Origin: Bacteroidales bacterium UBA5537
GTDB lineage: Bacteria; Bacteroidota; Bacteroidia; Bacteroidales; Lentimicrobiaceae
DNA length: 5,245 nt
Reading direction: 5' to 3'
Assembly (NCBI GenBank): GCA_002426025.1
Contig: DINP01000139.1
Location: 25,848 to 31,092 of the forward strand
Shown here piece by piece: positions 1 through 5,018 of the stretch (positions are counted from its first letter, which is position 1; each line of letters begins with the position of its first letter). Both the position numbers and the translations under genes were made by a program. The notes under the pieces are model-generated. The model was not told the DNA's origin and ran no database searches. It saw only the letters and a program-made list of their open reading frames with translations.

Positions 1-25
1 TTCGGGCGTTCAAGGGTTCGAAAAT

Positions 26-53
26 GCGAGGGAGCGAAAGAGCGAGGGAGCGA
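26..53. repeat. Octamer tandem repeat GCGAGGGA (about 3.5 copies)
   Basis: Read directly: GCGAGGGA at 26-33, GCGAAAGA at 34-41, GCGAGGGA at 42-49, then a partial GCGA at 50-53. The middle copy differs at two positions. The 8-bp period is not a multiple of three, which argues against coding. It is the first of three different short-period arrays that sit side by side between the window edge and the end of uvrA. No function is assigned. Confidence 0.85.
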
Positions 54-57
54 TTGG

Positions 58-71
58 TTCAGCGTTCAGCG
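58..71. repeat. Heptamer direct repeat TTCAGCG (2 copies)
   Basis: TTCAGCG occurs at 58-64 and again at 65-71, exactly in tandem. It lies between the octamer array and the long heptamer array and is separated from the latter by two bases (72-73). The unit resembles TTCG/TCAATCG motifs in the neighbouring array, so it may be a diverged part of the same expansion. Two copies alone are weak evidence. Confidence 0.55.
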
Positions 72-73
72 TT

Positions 74-185
74 TCAATCTTAATTCGTCAATTGTAATTC
101 GTCAATCGTAATTCGTCAATCGTAATTCGTCAATCGTCAATCGTCACTTATCACTCGTCATTCGTCATTCGTCATTCGTCATTCG
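74..185. repeat. Phased degenerate heptamer array, 16 units
   Basis: Sixteen 7-bp units follow one another without a break. The order is TCAATCT, then TAATTCG alternating with TCAATTG or TCAATCG (four pairs, 81-136), a further TCAATCG, then TCACTTA, TCACTCG and four copies of TCATTCG (158-185). Nearly every unit fits T(C/A)AnTCG or TCANTCG. The 7-bp period shifts the reading frame each time, so it is not coding. It begins about 56 bp past the uvrA stop and would lie in the uvrA 3' region if transcription runs on, as no good terminator is seen between them. Degenerate heptamer tracts like this are, from memory, seen in intergenic DNA of Bacteroidota. Their role is not known to me. Confidence 0.9.
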
Positions 186-191
186 TAATGG

Positions 192-207
192 TTTAACAGT
201 TGTTAAA
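192..207. repeat. Short AT-rich inverted repeat downstream of uvrA
   Basis: TTTAAC (192-197) and GTTAAA (202-207) form a perfect 6-bp inverted repeat with a 4-base loop, 34 bp past the uvrA stop codon. On the uvrA strand it is not followed by a T-run, so it is a poor intrinsic terminator. It could still be a 3'-end stem that protects the mRNA. The stem is short and AT-rich and may be chance. Confidence 0.35.
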
Positions 208-241
208 TTTACAGACCTTTACTAATTATACCGTAAGAGCA

Positions 242-3061
242 CTATAGCTTCTCTTTTAGGAATTTAGCTGTATAGGAATTTTTCTGTTTACTTAAATCTT
301 CCGGGGTGCCTTCAAAAAGAACATATCCGCCTTCATTTCCACCTTCCGGACCAAGATCAATAACCCAATCGGCACATTTTATCACATCCATATTGTGCTC
401 AATTACAATAATACTGTGGCCTTTGGCTATCAATGCATTAAAAGAAGCCAGTAATTTATTGATGTCGTGGAAATGAAGCCCGGTGGTCGGCTCGTCAAAA
501 ACAAACAAAGTTGGCTTTTCGGAAGTGCCTTTTACCAGAAAACTGGCAAGTTTTATACGTTGAGCTTCACCACCACTGAGGGTATCAGAAGATTGCCCCA
601 TGCGCAGATAGCCCAGGCCGGTATCAGCAAGTGGCTGCAGTTTGGCAGCAATTCGACTTTCGATGTTATTGCCTTGTGCATTTTCGCCAAAGAATGCAAT
701 AGCCTGATCTATAGTCAGGTCAAGGATATCTGAAATGCCTTTGCCATTGTATGTAACATCAAGTACCTCATCCTTAAATCGTTTTCCTTTGCAGCTTTCG
801 CAGATCAAATGTATGTCGGCCATAAATTGCATTCCGATCTGAACCATTCCTTCACCTTCGCACTCTTCACACCGGCCACCTTCCACATTAAACGAGAAGT
901 AACCCGGTTTGTAGCCTCTGGTTTTTGCAAGGGATTGATCGGCATATAGTGCCCTGATATCATCGTAAGCCTTCACGTAAGTGGCCGGATTTGATCGGGT
1001 TGAACGACCGATTGGATTTTGGTCAACCATTTCAATTTCAGAAATCCTGATGAAATCGCCCGATAGCTTATCGTAACGGCCGGTTCGCTCGCCATAACCT
1101 CCGTAAATCTTTTTAAGCGTAGGATAAAGTACCCGCTTTACCAGCGATGTTTTTCCCGATCCGCTTACACCTGTTACAGCCACCAGCACATTCAGCGGGA
1201 ATTTTACGTTGATACCTTTCAGGTTGTTTTCACGAACACCGCCAAGTTCAATTGCATCTCTCCATTTCCGCCTCTGGCGGGGGATTTCAATACGCATTTT
1301 GTTGGTGAGGTAACGAGCGGTAAGGCTTTGTTCTTCCTTCATAAGGGCTTTGAAGTTTCCCTCAAACATAATTTCGCCACCATTTTCGCCAGCTTGCGGG
1401 CCAATATCAATCAGATGATCGGCTGCACGCATAATCTCTTCATCGTGTTCAACCACAATTACCGTATTTCCTAGTTGCTTTAGCTGGTCAAGAATACCAA
1501 TTAGCCGGTGGGTATCGCGGGGATGAAGGCCGATGCTTGGCTCATCAAGTATATACATTGATCCAACCAGGCTACTTCCGAGCGAAGTTGCCAGATTTAT
1601 GCGCTGCGATTCACCACCCGAAAGGCTTGACGATAGTCGGTTAAGGGTCAGATAGCCTAAGCCGACATCGGAAAGAAACTGCAATCTGTTTGTGATTTCA
1701 ACCAGGAGCCGTTTGGCTACTGCCTGATCGTATTCACTTAATTCCAGTTCCCTGAAAAATTTCAGGTTTTCGCTTACCGGTTTTAGAACCAACTCGCTGA
1801 TAGAAAGATCATTGACTTTAACATAGTTGGCATCCTTTCGCAGCCTTGTGCCATCGCATTCAGGACATATTGTTTTACCTCTGTATCGCGATAGCATAAC
1901 ACGATACTGAATTTTATAGGTCTGTTCTTCAACGAATTTGAAAAATGCATTCAGCCCACCAAAGTACTTATTGCCTGTCCACACCAGTTTTCGCTGTTCC
2001 TGTGTAAGCTCATACCAGGGTTTGTGCACCGGGAATCCGAATTTATAGGCATTTTTTATCAGTTCATCCCTCCATTCGCTCAGTTTTTCACCCCTCCAGC
2101 AGGCGATTGCATCTTCGTAAATTGAAAGGCTTTTATTGGGGATTACCAGATCTTCATCAATACCAATTATGCTACCAAAGCCTTCGCAAACCTTACATGC
2201 TCCGTAGGGATTGTTAAAAGTGAAAAGGTTTACCGATGGTTCTTCAAACGAAATACCGTCTGCCTCAAATTTATTTGAAAAAATACGGCGTTCCTTTTTG
2301 TTTTTGCTTTCAGTCTCGCATATACACTCATCGTCACCTTCGTAAAAAGCGGTTTGTACCGAATCGCCGAGGCGGCTTAACAGGTCTTCGTCATCCTGCC
2401 GGATTGTAACCCTGTCAACAACAAGGTGATATTCAGACGTTTCATCAGTTGGTAGCTTCAGCAATTCATCAATTCGAAAGACTTCACCATTTTTCATTAC
2501 CCGGCTGAAGCCTTGCTGAATAAGAATGGTGAGCTGGGTTTGAAGCGATCTGTTGTGTTTTAAAAGTAGTTTGCAGAAGATGGTAGCTTTGGTATCTTCA
2601 TCGAGCGAAAGCAGGTAATTGCAAACATCGGTAACGCTGTCGCGACCAACCAGGTTACCTGATACCGGTGAATAGGTTTTGCCAATTCGGGCAAACAACA
2701 GTTTGATGTATTCGTAAATTTCAGTCGAAGTACCGACGGTTGAACGTGGATTTCGGGTATTTACCTTTTGCTCTATGGCAATAGCCGGTGAAATTCCTTT
2801 AATATATTCCACTTCGGGTTTACTCATGCGGCCAAGAAATTGGCGGGCATAGGAACTGAGGCTTTCTACATAGCGGCGCTGCCCTTCGGCATACAAGGTG
2901 TCGAATGCTAAGGATGATTTACCGGAGCCCGAAAGCCCTGTTATCACAACAAACTGATTGCGTGGAATGGCAAGCGAAATATTTTTAAGATTGTGAACCC
3001 TGGCCCCCTTAATCAAAATTGAATTTTCGGGATCAGCGATTACTTTTTGGTCATTACTCAT
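242..3061 (-). CDS. uvrA: UvrABC excinuclease subunit A (UvrA)
   Basis: UvrA is the damage-sensing ATPase of nucleotide excision repair. As a dimer with UvrB it scans DNA, loads UvrB at bulky lesions and leaves before UvrC cuts. The 939-aa product matches the usual length (about 940). Two ABC modules are visible: Walker A GLSGSGKSS (42-50) and GVSGSGKTS (631-639); signatures LSGGESQR (480-487) and LSGGEAQR (828-835); Walker B ILDEPSIGLH (504-513) and FVFDEPTTGLH (853-863). The region around 130-245 that binds UvrB in UvrA1 proteins is present, which argues against a UvrA2 paralogue. The C-terminal zinc module is intact (CEEC 731-734, 19 residues, CESC 754-757). The N-terminal module keeps CKVC (289-292), but its usual first CxxC is absent near 264-270. 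The ATG at 3061 is the only start after an in-frame TGA at 3079-3077. No Shine-Dalgarno is seen, as is common in this phylum. The gene is divergent from the sigma gene. Confidence 0.97.
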   Translation of the reverse strand: MSNDQKVIADPENSILIKGARVHNLKNISLAIPRNQFVVITGLSGSGKSSLAFDTLYAEGQRRYVESLSSYARQFLGRMSKPEVEYIKGISPAIAIEQKVNTRNPRSTVGTSTEIYEYIKLLFARIGKTYSPVSGNLVGRDSVTDVCNYLLSLDEDTKATIFCKLLLKHNRSLQTQLTILIQQGFSRVMKNGEVFRIDELLKLPTDETSEYHLVVDRVTIRQDDEDLLSRLGDSVQTAFYEGDDECICETESKNKKERRIFSNKFEADGISFEEPSVNLFTFNNPYGACKVCEGFGSIIGIDEDLVIPNKSLSIYEDAIACWRGEKLSEWRDELIKNAYKFGFPVHKPWYELTQEQRKLVWTGNKYFGGLNAFFKFVEEQTYKIQYRVMLSRYRGKTICPECDGTRLRKDANYVKVNDLSISELVLKPVSENLKFFRELELSEYDQAVAKRLLVEITNRLQFLSDVGLGYLTLNRLSSSLSGGESQRINLATSLGSSLVGSMYILDEPSIGLHPRDTHRLIGILDQLKQLGNTVIVVEHDEEIMRAADHLIDIGPQAGENGGEIMFEGNFKALMKEEQSLTARYLTNKMRIEIPRQRRKWRDAIELGGVRENNLKGINVKFPLNVLVAVTGVSGSGKTSLVKRVLYPTLKKIYGGYGERTGRYDKLSGDFIRISEIEMVDQNPIGRSTRSNPATYVKAYDDIRALYADQSLAKTRGYKPGYFSFNVEGGRCEECEGEGMVQIGMQFMADIHLICESCKGKRFKDEVLDVTYNGKGISDILDLTIDQAIAFFGENAQGNNIESRIAAKLQPLADTGLGYLRMGQSSDTLSGGEAQRIKLASFLVKGTSEKPTLFVFDEPTTGLHFHDINKLLASFNALIAKGHSIIVIEHNMDVIKCADWVIDLGPEGGNEGGYVLFEGTPEDLSKQKNSYTAKFLKEKL

Positions 3062-3085
3062 ATTAATAGTTACAAATCAGGAACG

Positions 3086-3093
3086 CAAAATTA
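3086..3093 (-). promoter_or_regulatory. Candidate uvrA -7 element (TAATTTTG)
   Basis: On the minus strand TAATTTTG fits the Bacteroidota -7 consensus TAnnTTTG and would start transcription about 7 bases further on, leaving a leader of roughly 20 nt before the uvrA ATG. No TTTG-like -33 box is found 19-21 bp upstream; that stretch (about 3113-3118) is TCAA/ATCA on this strand. An A-tract (minus strand) lies directly upstream. The call rests on the -7 match and position alone. Confidence 0.5.
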
Positions 3094-3111
3094 ATTTTTT
3101 TTAAGGCAGCA

Positions 3112-3144
3112 CTTGATTTTGTATAATAAATAACCGTATATTTG
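3112..3144 (+). promoter_or_regulatory. Bacteroidota-type promoter of the sigma factor gene
   Basis: TATATTTG at 3137-3144 is a full match to the -7 consensus TAnnTTTG. CTTG at 3112-3115, 21 bp upstream, is a three-of-four match to the -33 box TTTG. Transcription would start near 3151 and give a leader of about 117 nt. A perfect TTTG at 3118-3121 also exists but is only 15 bp from the -7 box, too close. The -33 area coincides with the place where the divergent uvrA promoter would need its own -33 contact. Confidence 0.65.
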
Positions 3145-3150
3145 TTGCGA

Positions 3151-3174
3151 ATCAAGGCCAAATGCCTGATTTTT
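3151..3174 (+). promoter_or_regulatory. Stem-loop with T-run at the 5' end of the sigma gene leader
   Basis: ATCA (3151-3154) pairs with TGAT (3167-3170) and GGC (3156-3158) with GCC (3164-3166), with one bulged A at 3155 and a 5-base loop. The stem runs straight into five T residues (3170-3174). It lies right at the predicted transcript start. It could be a 5' stabilising hairpin or a weak attenuator. The stem has only seven pairs, so termination would be inefficient at best. This is a manual fold, not a computed one. Confidence 0.4.
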
Positions 3175-3256
3175 CTCAATAACTGTTCACATTTATTAAC
3201 CAACCCATAGGAGGCACTTTATAGGATAAATATCTACGCTTTTAATTACTAACAAA

Positions 3257-3262
3257 AGGAGG
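3257..3262 (+). promoter_or_regulatory. Strong Shine-Dalgarno of the sigma gene (AGGAGG)
   Basis: AGGAGG ends five bases before the ATG at 3268, an ideal Shine-Dalgarno and spacing. It fixes the start, since an in-frame TAA at 3250-3252 excludes anything earlier. None of the other starts in this window has such a site, and Bacteroidota genes generally rely on A-rich, unstructured leaders. A second AGGAGGCA lies 48 bp upstream at 3209-3216 with no usable start codon after it. Confidence 0.8.
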
Positions 3263-3267
3263 CAATT

Positions 3268-3858
3268 ATGTATGCCCAGTCAGTTAGCGATAAGGAGCTA
3301 ATAAGCAGGTATTTAACCGGTAATGAAGTTAGCCTGGAACAGTTAATCCATCGCCACAAGACCAAGGTCTTTTCTTATATCCTTATGGTTGTTAAGGATA
3401 AACAACACGCTGATGATATTTTTCAGGATACCTTTATTAAGGTAATTCACACTTTGCGATCCGGATCGTATAAGGAAGAAGGAAAATTCATTCAGTGGGT
3501 TATGCGCATAGCTCATAACCTGGTTATTGATCATTTCCGAAAAGCCAGGAGGATTCCGATTGTTGATAGTCAGAACGATGATTTCAATATTTTTGACAAT
3601 CTCCGGATTTATGACGAATCGGCTGAAGACCGCATGATCAATGAACAGATTCACCAGGATGTAAGGGCACTGATTGAACATCTTCCACCTGATCAGCGCG
3701 AAGTGCTGATGATGCGCCATTATGCCGATATGAGCTTCAAAGAAATTGCTGAACAGACCGATGTCAGTATCAATACTGCTTTGGGAAGAATGCGCTATGC
3801 CTTGATAAATCTCAGGAAACTGATAGACCAGAAAGAGATTACCCTGTCGGTTCGATAA
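3268..3858 (+). CDS. Sigma-70 family RNA polymerase sigma factor (ECF-type)
   Basis: A 196-aa two-domain sigma factor of the extracytoplasmic-function (group 4) layout: region 2 and region 4 joined by a short linker, with no region 1.1 or full region 3. Region 2 covers about residues 23-95, with the core-binding and -10-recognition stretch around DDIFQDTFIKVI (49-60) and IQWVMRIAHNLVIDHFRK (75-92). The linker (about 96-125) is acidic. Region 4 (about 130-186) holds LPPDQREVLMMRHYADMSFK (139-158) and a helix-turn-helix, EIAEQTDVSINTALGRMRYA (159-178), that would read the -35/-33 box. From memory, close relatives are widespread in Bacteroidota, and their regulon is not something I can name. No anti-sigma gene with a transmembrane segment follows. 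The downstream neighbour is a 67-aa protein beyond a terminator. The gene has its own promoter, strong Shine-Dalgarno and terminator, so it is likely monocistronic and well translated. Confidence 0.93.
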   Translation: MYAQSVSDKELISRYLTGNEVSLEQLIHRHKTKVFSYILMVVKDKQHADDIFQDTFIKVIHTLRSGSYKEEGKFIQWVMRIAHNLVIDHFRKARRIPIVDSQNDDFNIFDNLRIYDESAEDRMINEQIHQDVRALIEHLPPDQREVLMMRHYADMSFKEIAEQTDVSINTALGRMRYALINLRKLIDQKEITLSVR

Positions 3859-3876
3859 AATATCCTGTTTTCATGT

Positions 3877-3912
3877 AACTACGGAAGGTGCTTTTGCTTT
3901 TCGTAGTTTTTT
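3877..3912 (+). terminator. Intrinsic terminator of the sigma gene
   Basis: AACTACG (3877-3883) pairs perfectly with CGTAGTT (3902-3908). The stem extends inward by a G-T wobble, two A-T pairs and a G-C pair around an 8-base loop (3889-3896). Six T residues follow (3907-3912). It begins 19 bp past the sigma stop codon, so it should separate this gene from the 67-aa gene. Confidence 0.8.
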
Positions 3913-3983
3913 ATTTAGAAGGAGTCTGTTTTAAAGGATTTTCATTTTTTTTTAGCAGCCGATATAATAAATAGCCAAAAGTG

Positions 3984-4027
3984 GGCGTTAATCATCTGTA
4001 AACAATAAAATACAGATTTAAACCGCC
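3984..4027 (+). promoter_or_regulatory. Long imperfect hairpin abutting the start of the 67-aa gene
   Basis: Three stacked stems can be paired by eye: ATCTGTA (3994-4000) with TACAGAT (4011-4017) around a 10-base A-rich loop; TTAA (3988-3991) with TTAA (4018-4021); and GGCG (3984-3987) with CGCC (4024-4027). Two-base bulges separate them (3992-3993 on the left, 4022-4023 on the right). The helix ends one base before the ATG at 4029, and wobble pairs could extend it over AT of that codon. It could mask the initiation region, or at the DNA level be an operator. No Shine-Dalgarno is present. Confidence 0.5.
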
Positions 4028-4028
4028 T

Positions 4029-4232
4029 ATGGCAAAAAACTTTACCCACAGAGACTTAATGTACGTTCCTTCTAACCCATCCAATGGATACAACCTTAAA
4101 GAACTCAGGACAAGTCCATTAAATGCTTCACCCAGTGAAACAGCCATCAGGAACATACTGAATTATTCAAAAGCATTATCTGTCGTGTCAAACAGCCTGA
4201 CAGGTAATTTCAGTTTAATCTTGCTTAACTAG
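4029..4232 (+). CDS. Small protein of unknown function (67 aa)
   Basis: A 67-residue protein with no recognised enzymatic motif, signal peptide or membrane segment. The N-terminal half is polar and rich in Asn, Ser and Pro (residues 1-38) and looks flexible. The C-terminal half (about 38-67) is more ordered: ETAIRNILNYSKALSVV (37-53) would make an amphipathic helix, followed by a strand-like NFSLILLN at the very end. A helix of the type 'NILNYSKAL' followed by a terminal hydrophobic strand and LN is familiar to me from short uncharacterised Bacteroidota proteins; this is memory, not a search. The ATG at 4029 is the first after an in-frame TAA at 3999-4001, and no Shine-Dalgarno precedes it. 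A strong terminator 22 bp past the stop supports a real, separate transcript. It could be a small regulatory partner of the sigma factor upstream, but nothing in the sequence shows that. Confidence 0.7.
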   Translation: MAKNFTHRDLMYVPSNPSNGYNLKELRTSPLNASPSETAIRNILNYSKALSVVSNSLTGNFSLILLN

Positions 4233-4254
4233 TTTAAACGTTGGTTAATTGAAG

Positions 4255-4285
4255 CTGCCCCACTGGTCATGGGGCAGTTTTTTTT
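4255..4285 (+). terminator. Strong intrinsic terminator after the 67-aa gene
   Basis: CTGCCCCA (4255-4262) and TGGGGCAG (4270-4277) form a perfect 8-bp, GC-rich stem with a 7-base loop, followed by eight T residues (4278-4285). This is the clearest terminator in the window. It isolates the HD-protein gene from everything upstream. Confidence 0.93.
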
Positions 4286-4298
4286 GTTCCGGAATCAG

Positions 4299-4344
4299 AA
4301 ATCAGGTCAAATTTAGTAGATTTGATAACACAAAATCCTGATTT
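4299..4344 (+). promoter_or_regulatory. Nested inverted repeats over the HD-gene promoter and leader
   Basis: The outer pair is AAATCAGG (4299-4306) and CCTGATTT (4337-4344), a perfect 8-bp inverted repeat that ends directly at the ATG. The inner pair is TCAAAT (4307-4312) and ATTTGA (4320-4325), perfect, with a 7-base spacer. The left arms are contiguous; the right arms are split by 11 bases. The inner right arm overlaps the -7 box. Because part of it lies upstream of the predicted transcript start, it is more likely a DNA-binding site than an RNA fold. Confidence 0.5.
4317..4324 (+). promoter_or_regulatory. Candidate -7 element of the HD-protein gene (TAGATTTG)
   Basis: TAGATTTG matches TAnnTTTG exactly and would place the transcript start near 4331, giving a leader of only about 14 nt. 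No TTTG-type -33 box lies 19-21 bp upstream; the nearest TTTG (4283-4286) is 30 bp away and inside the preceding terminator. A weak -33 combined with an overlapping inverted repeat would fit an activator-dependent or repressed promoter, but this is inference. Confidence 0.5.
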
Positions 4345-4911
4345 ATGAATGATGCCGATGCCCTAAAAGAATTGATTCTGGCTCCCTATTTATTTAAAGC
4401 TACTGCACTTATTGGTGTAAGCCGGAGGGTGGGTGGCAACCAGTTTCGTCATGCATTTTCAACACTTGGAATTTTATTCGATTATAAATACTTTCAAAAT
4501 AGTGTGTTGCTGAAAGCATCATTAATACACGATTTGCTCGAAGATTTGCCCGAAACGGCCATTGATGAAATCAGGCATATTGATTCGGAAGCCAATCAGG
4601 TAGTTGATCTTGTGCTTGAAGTCACCAAACATGCCAGTGAACAAAAAGCTGACTATCTGAAAAGGGTTCTTGAAAATGGATCGGTAAATGCACTGATTTT
4701 AAAATGTGCCGACAGAATCAGTAATCTCACCGACCTGCACCGGGATACGGATTCAGATATTAAAATAGCCAGCTACCTCGATCAGACTGAGAAATATATA
4801 CTTCCGATGGCCAGAAAAGTGAACCAGGATATGGTATTTGAGCTTACGGACTTGATTGCCAGACGAAGGGATATTTTAAACAGGAAAAATATTGACGCCT
4901 TTGACAGGTAG
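4345..4911 (+). CDS. HD-domain phosphohydrolase, RelA/SpoT-type (candidate small alarmone hydrolase)
   Basis: A 188-aa stand-alone HD domain of the RelA/SpoT hydrolase kind. In that family the Mn-dependent HD domain removes the 3'-pyrophosphate from (p)ppGpp. The family's key residues can all be placed: R27 and H36 (nine apart, as R44/H53 of the streptococcal Rel hydrolase), H62-D63, E66-D67 in IHDLLED, and D123/N127 in KCADRISNL (four apart, as D144/N148). Other RSH landmarks are VTK (93-95), the YLKRVL helix (104-109) and a late helix QTEKYILPMARKV (147-159) resembling the 'ETLEIYAPLAHRLG' stretch. Synthetase, TGS and ACT domains are absent, and the length suits Mesh1-like small hydrolases. 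The ATG at 4345 is the first start after an in-frame TGA at 4339-4341. The fold is confident. The substrate is not: it could be (p)ppGpp, NADPH (as reported for metazoan MESH1) or another nucleotide. Confidence 0.88.
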   Translation: MNDADALKELILAPYLFKATALIGVSRRVGGNQFRHAFSTLGILFDYKYFQNSVLLKASLIHDLLEDLPETAIDEIRHIDSEANQVVDLVLEVTKHASEQKADYLKRVLENGSVNALILKCADRISNLTDLHRDTDSDIKIASYLDQTEKYILPMARKVNQDMVFELTDLIARRRDILNRKNIDAFDR

Positions 4912-4968
4912 TTATTAAGACCCATTTGTATACATTTCACTCCTAAAAATTGTTAATTAAGCGCCCTG

Positions 4969-5001
4969 TTTAAAAAGTTAGCCGAAACCCGCTTATTTTT
5001 G
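4969..5001 (+). promoter_or_regulatory. Bacteroidota-type promoter of the last gene
   Basis: TATTTTTG at 4994-5001 is a full match to the -7 consensus TAnnTTTG. TTTA at 4969-4972, 21 bp upstream, is a three-of-four match to the -33 box. The transcript would begin about 5008, only some 11 nt before the ATG at 5019. The 107-bp gap after the HD gene contains this promoter but no recognisable terminator, so some read-through from the HD gene is possible. Confidence 0.6.
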
Positions 5002-5018
5002 ACTAACAATCCAGTGCT

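Noticed and set aside
74..185. Possible CRISPR array or attachment site
   Set aside because: Units are 7 bp with no spacers; this is a simple tandem repeat.
192..207. Hairpin as the uvrA terminator
   Set aside because: Only six AT-rich pairs and no T-run on the uvrA strand; kept only as a weak inverted repeat.
467..733. 88-codon open frame on the plus strand
   Set aside because: It lies antisense inside uvrA, across the second ABC signature and the segment after it; its translation resembles no known protein and it has no ribosome binding site or promoter.
3343..3720. 125-codon open frame on the minus strand
   Set aside because: It is antisense to the conserved sigma factor coding region, so it is a shadow frame with no independent support.
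3963..3968. TATAAT as an E. coli-type -10 box for the 67-aa gene
   Set aside because: No TTGACA-like box at 16-18 bp upstream, and the phylum uses TAnnTTTG. The real promoter of this gene was not found.
4029..4232. Naming the 67-aa protein an anti-sigma factor
   Set aside because: Position alone suggests it; no zinc-binding anti-sigma motif (HxxxCxxC), membrane segment or recognised domain is present.
4927..4934. Palindrome TGTATACA as an operator
   Set aside because: A single 8-bp palindrome in AT-rich intergenic DNA with no second copy seen nearby; not distinguishable from chance.
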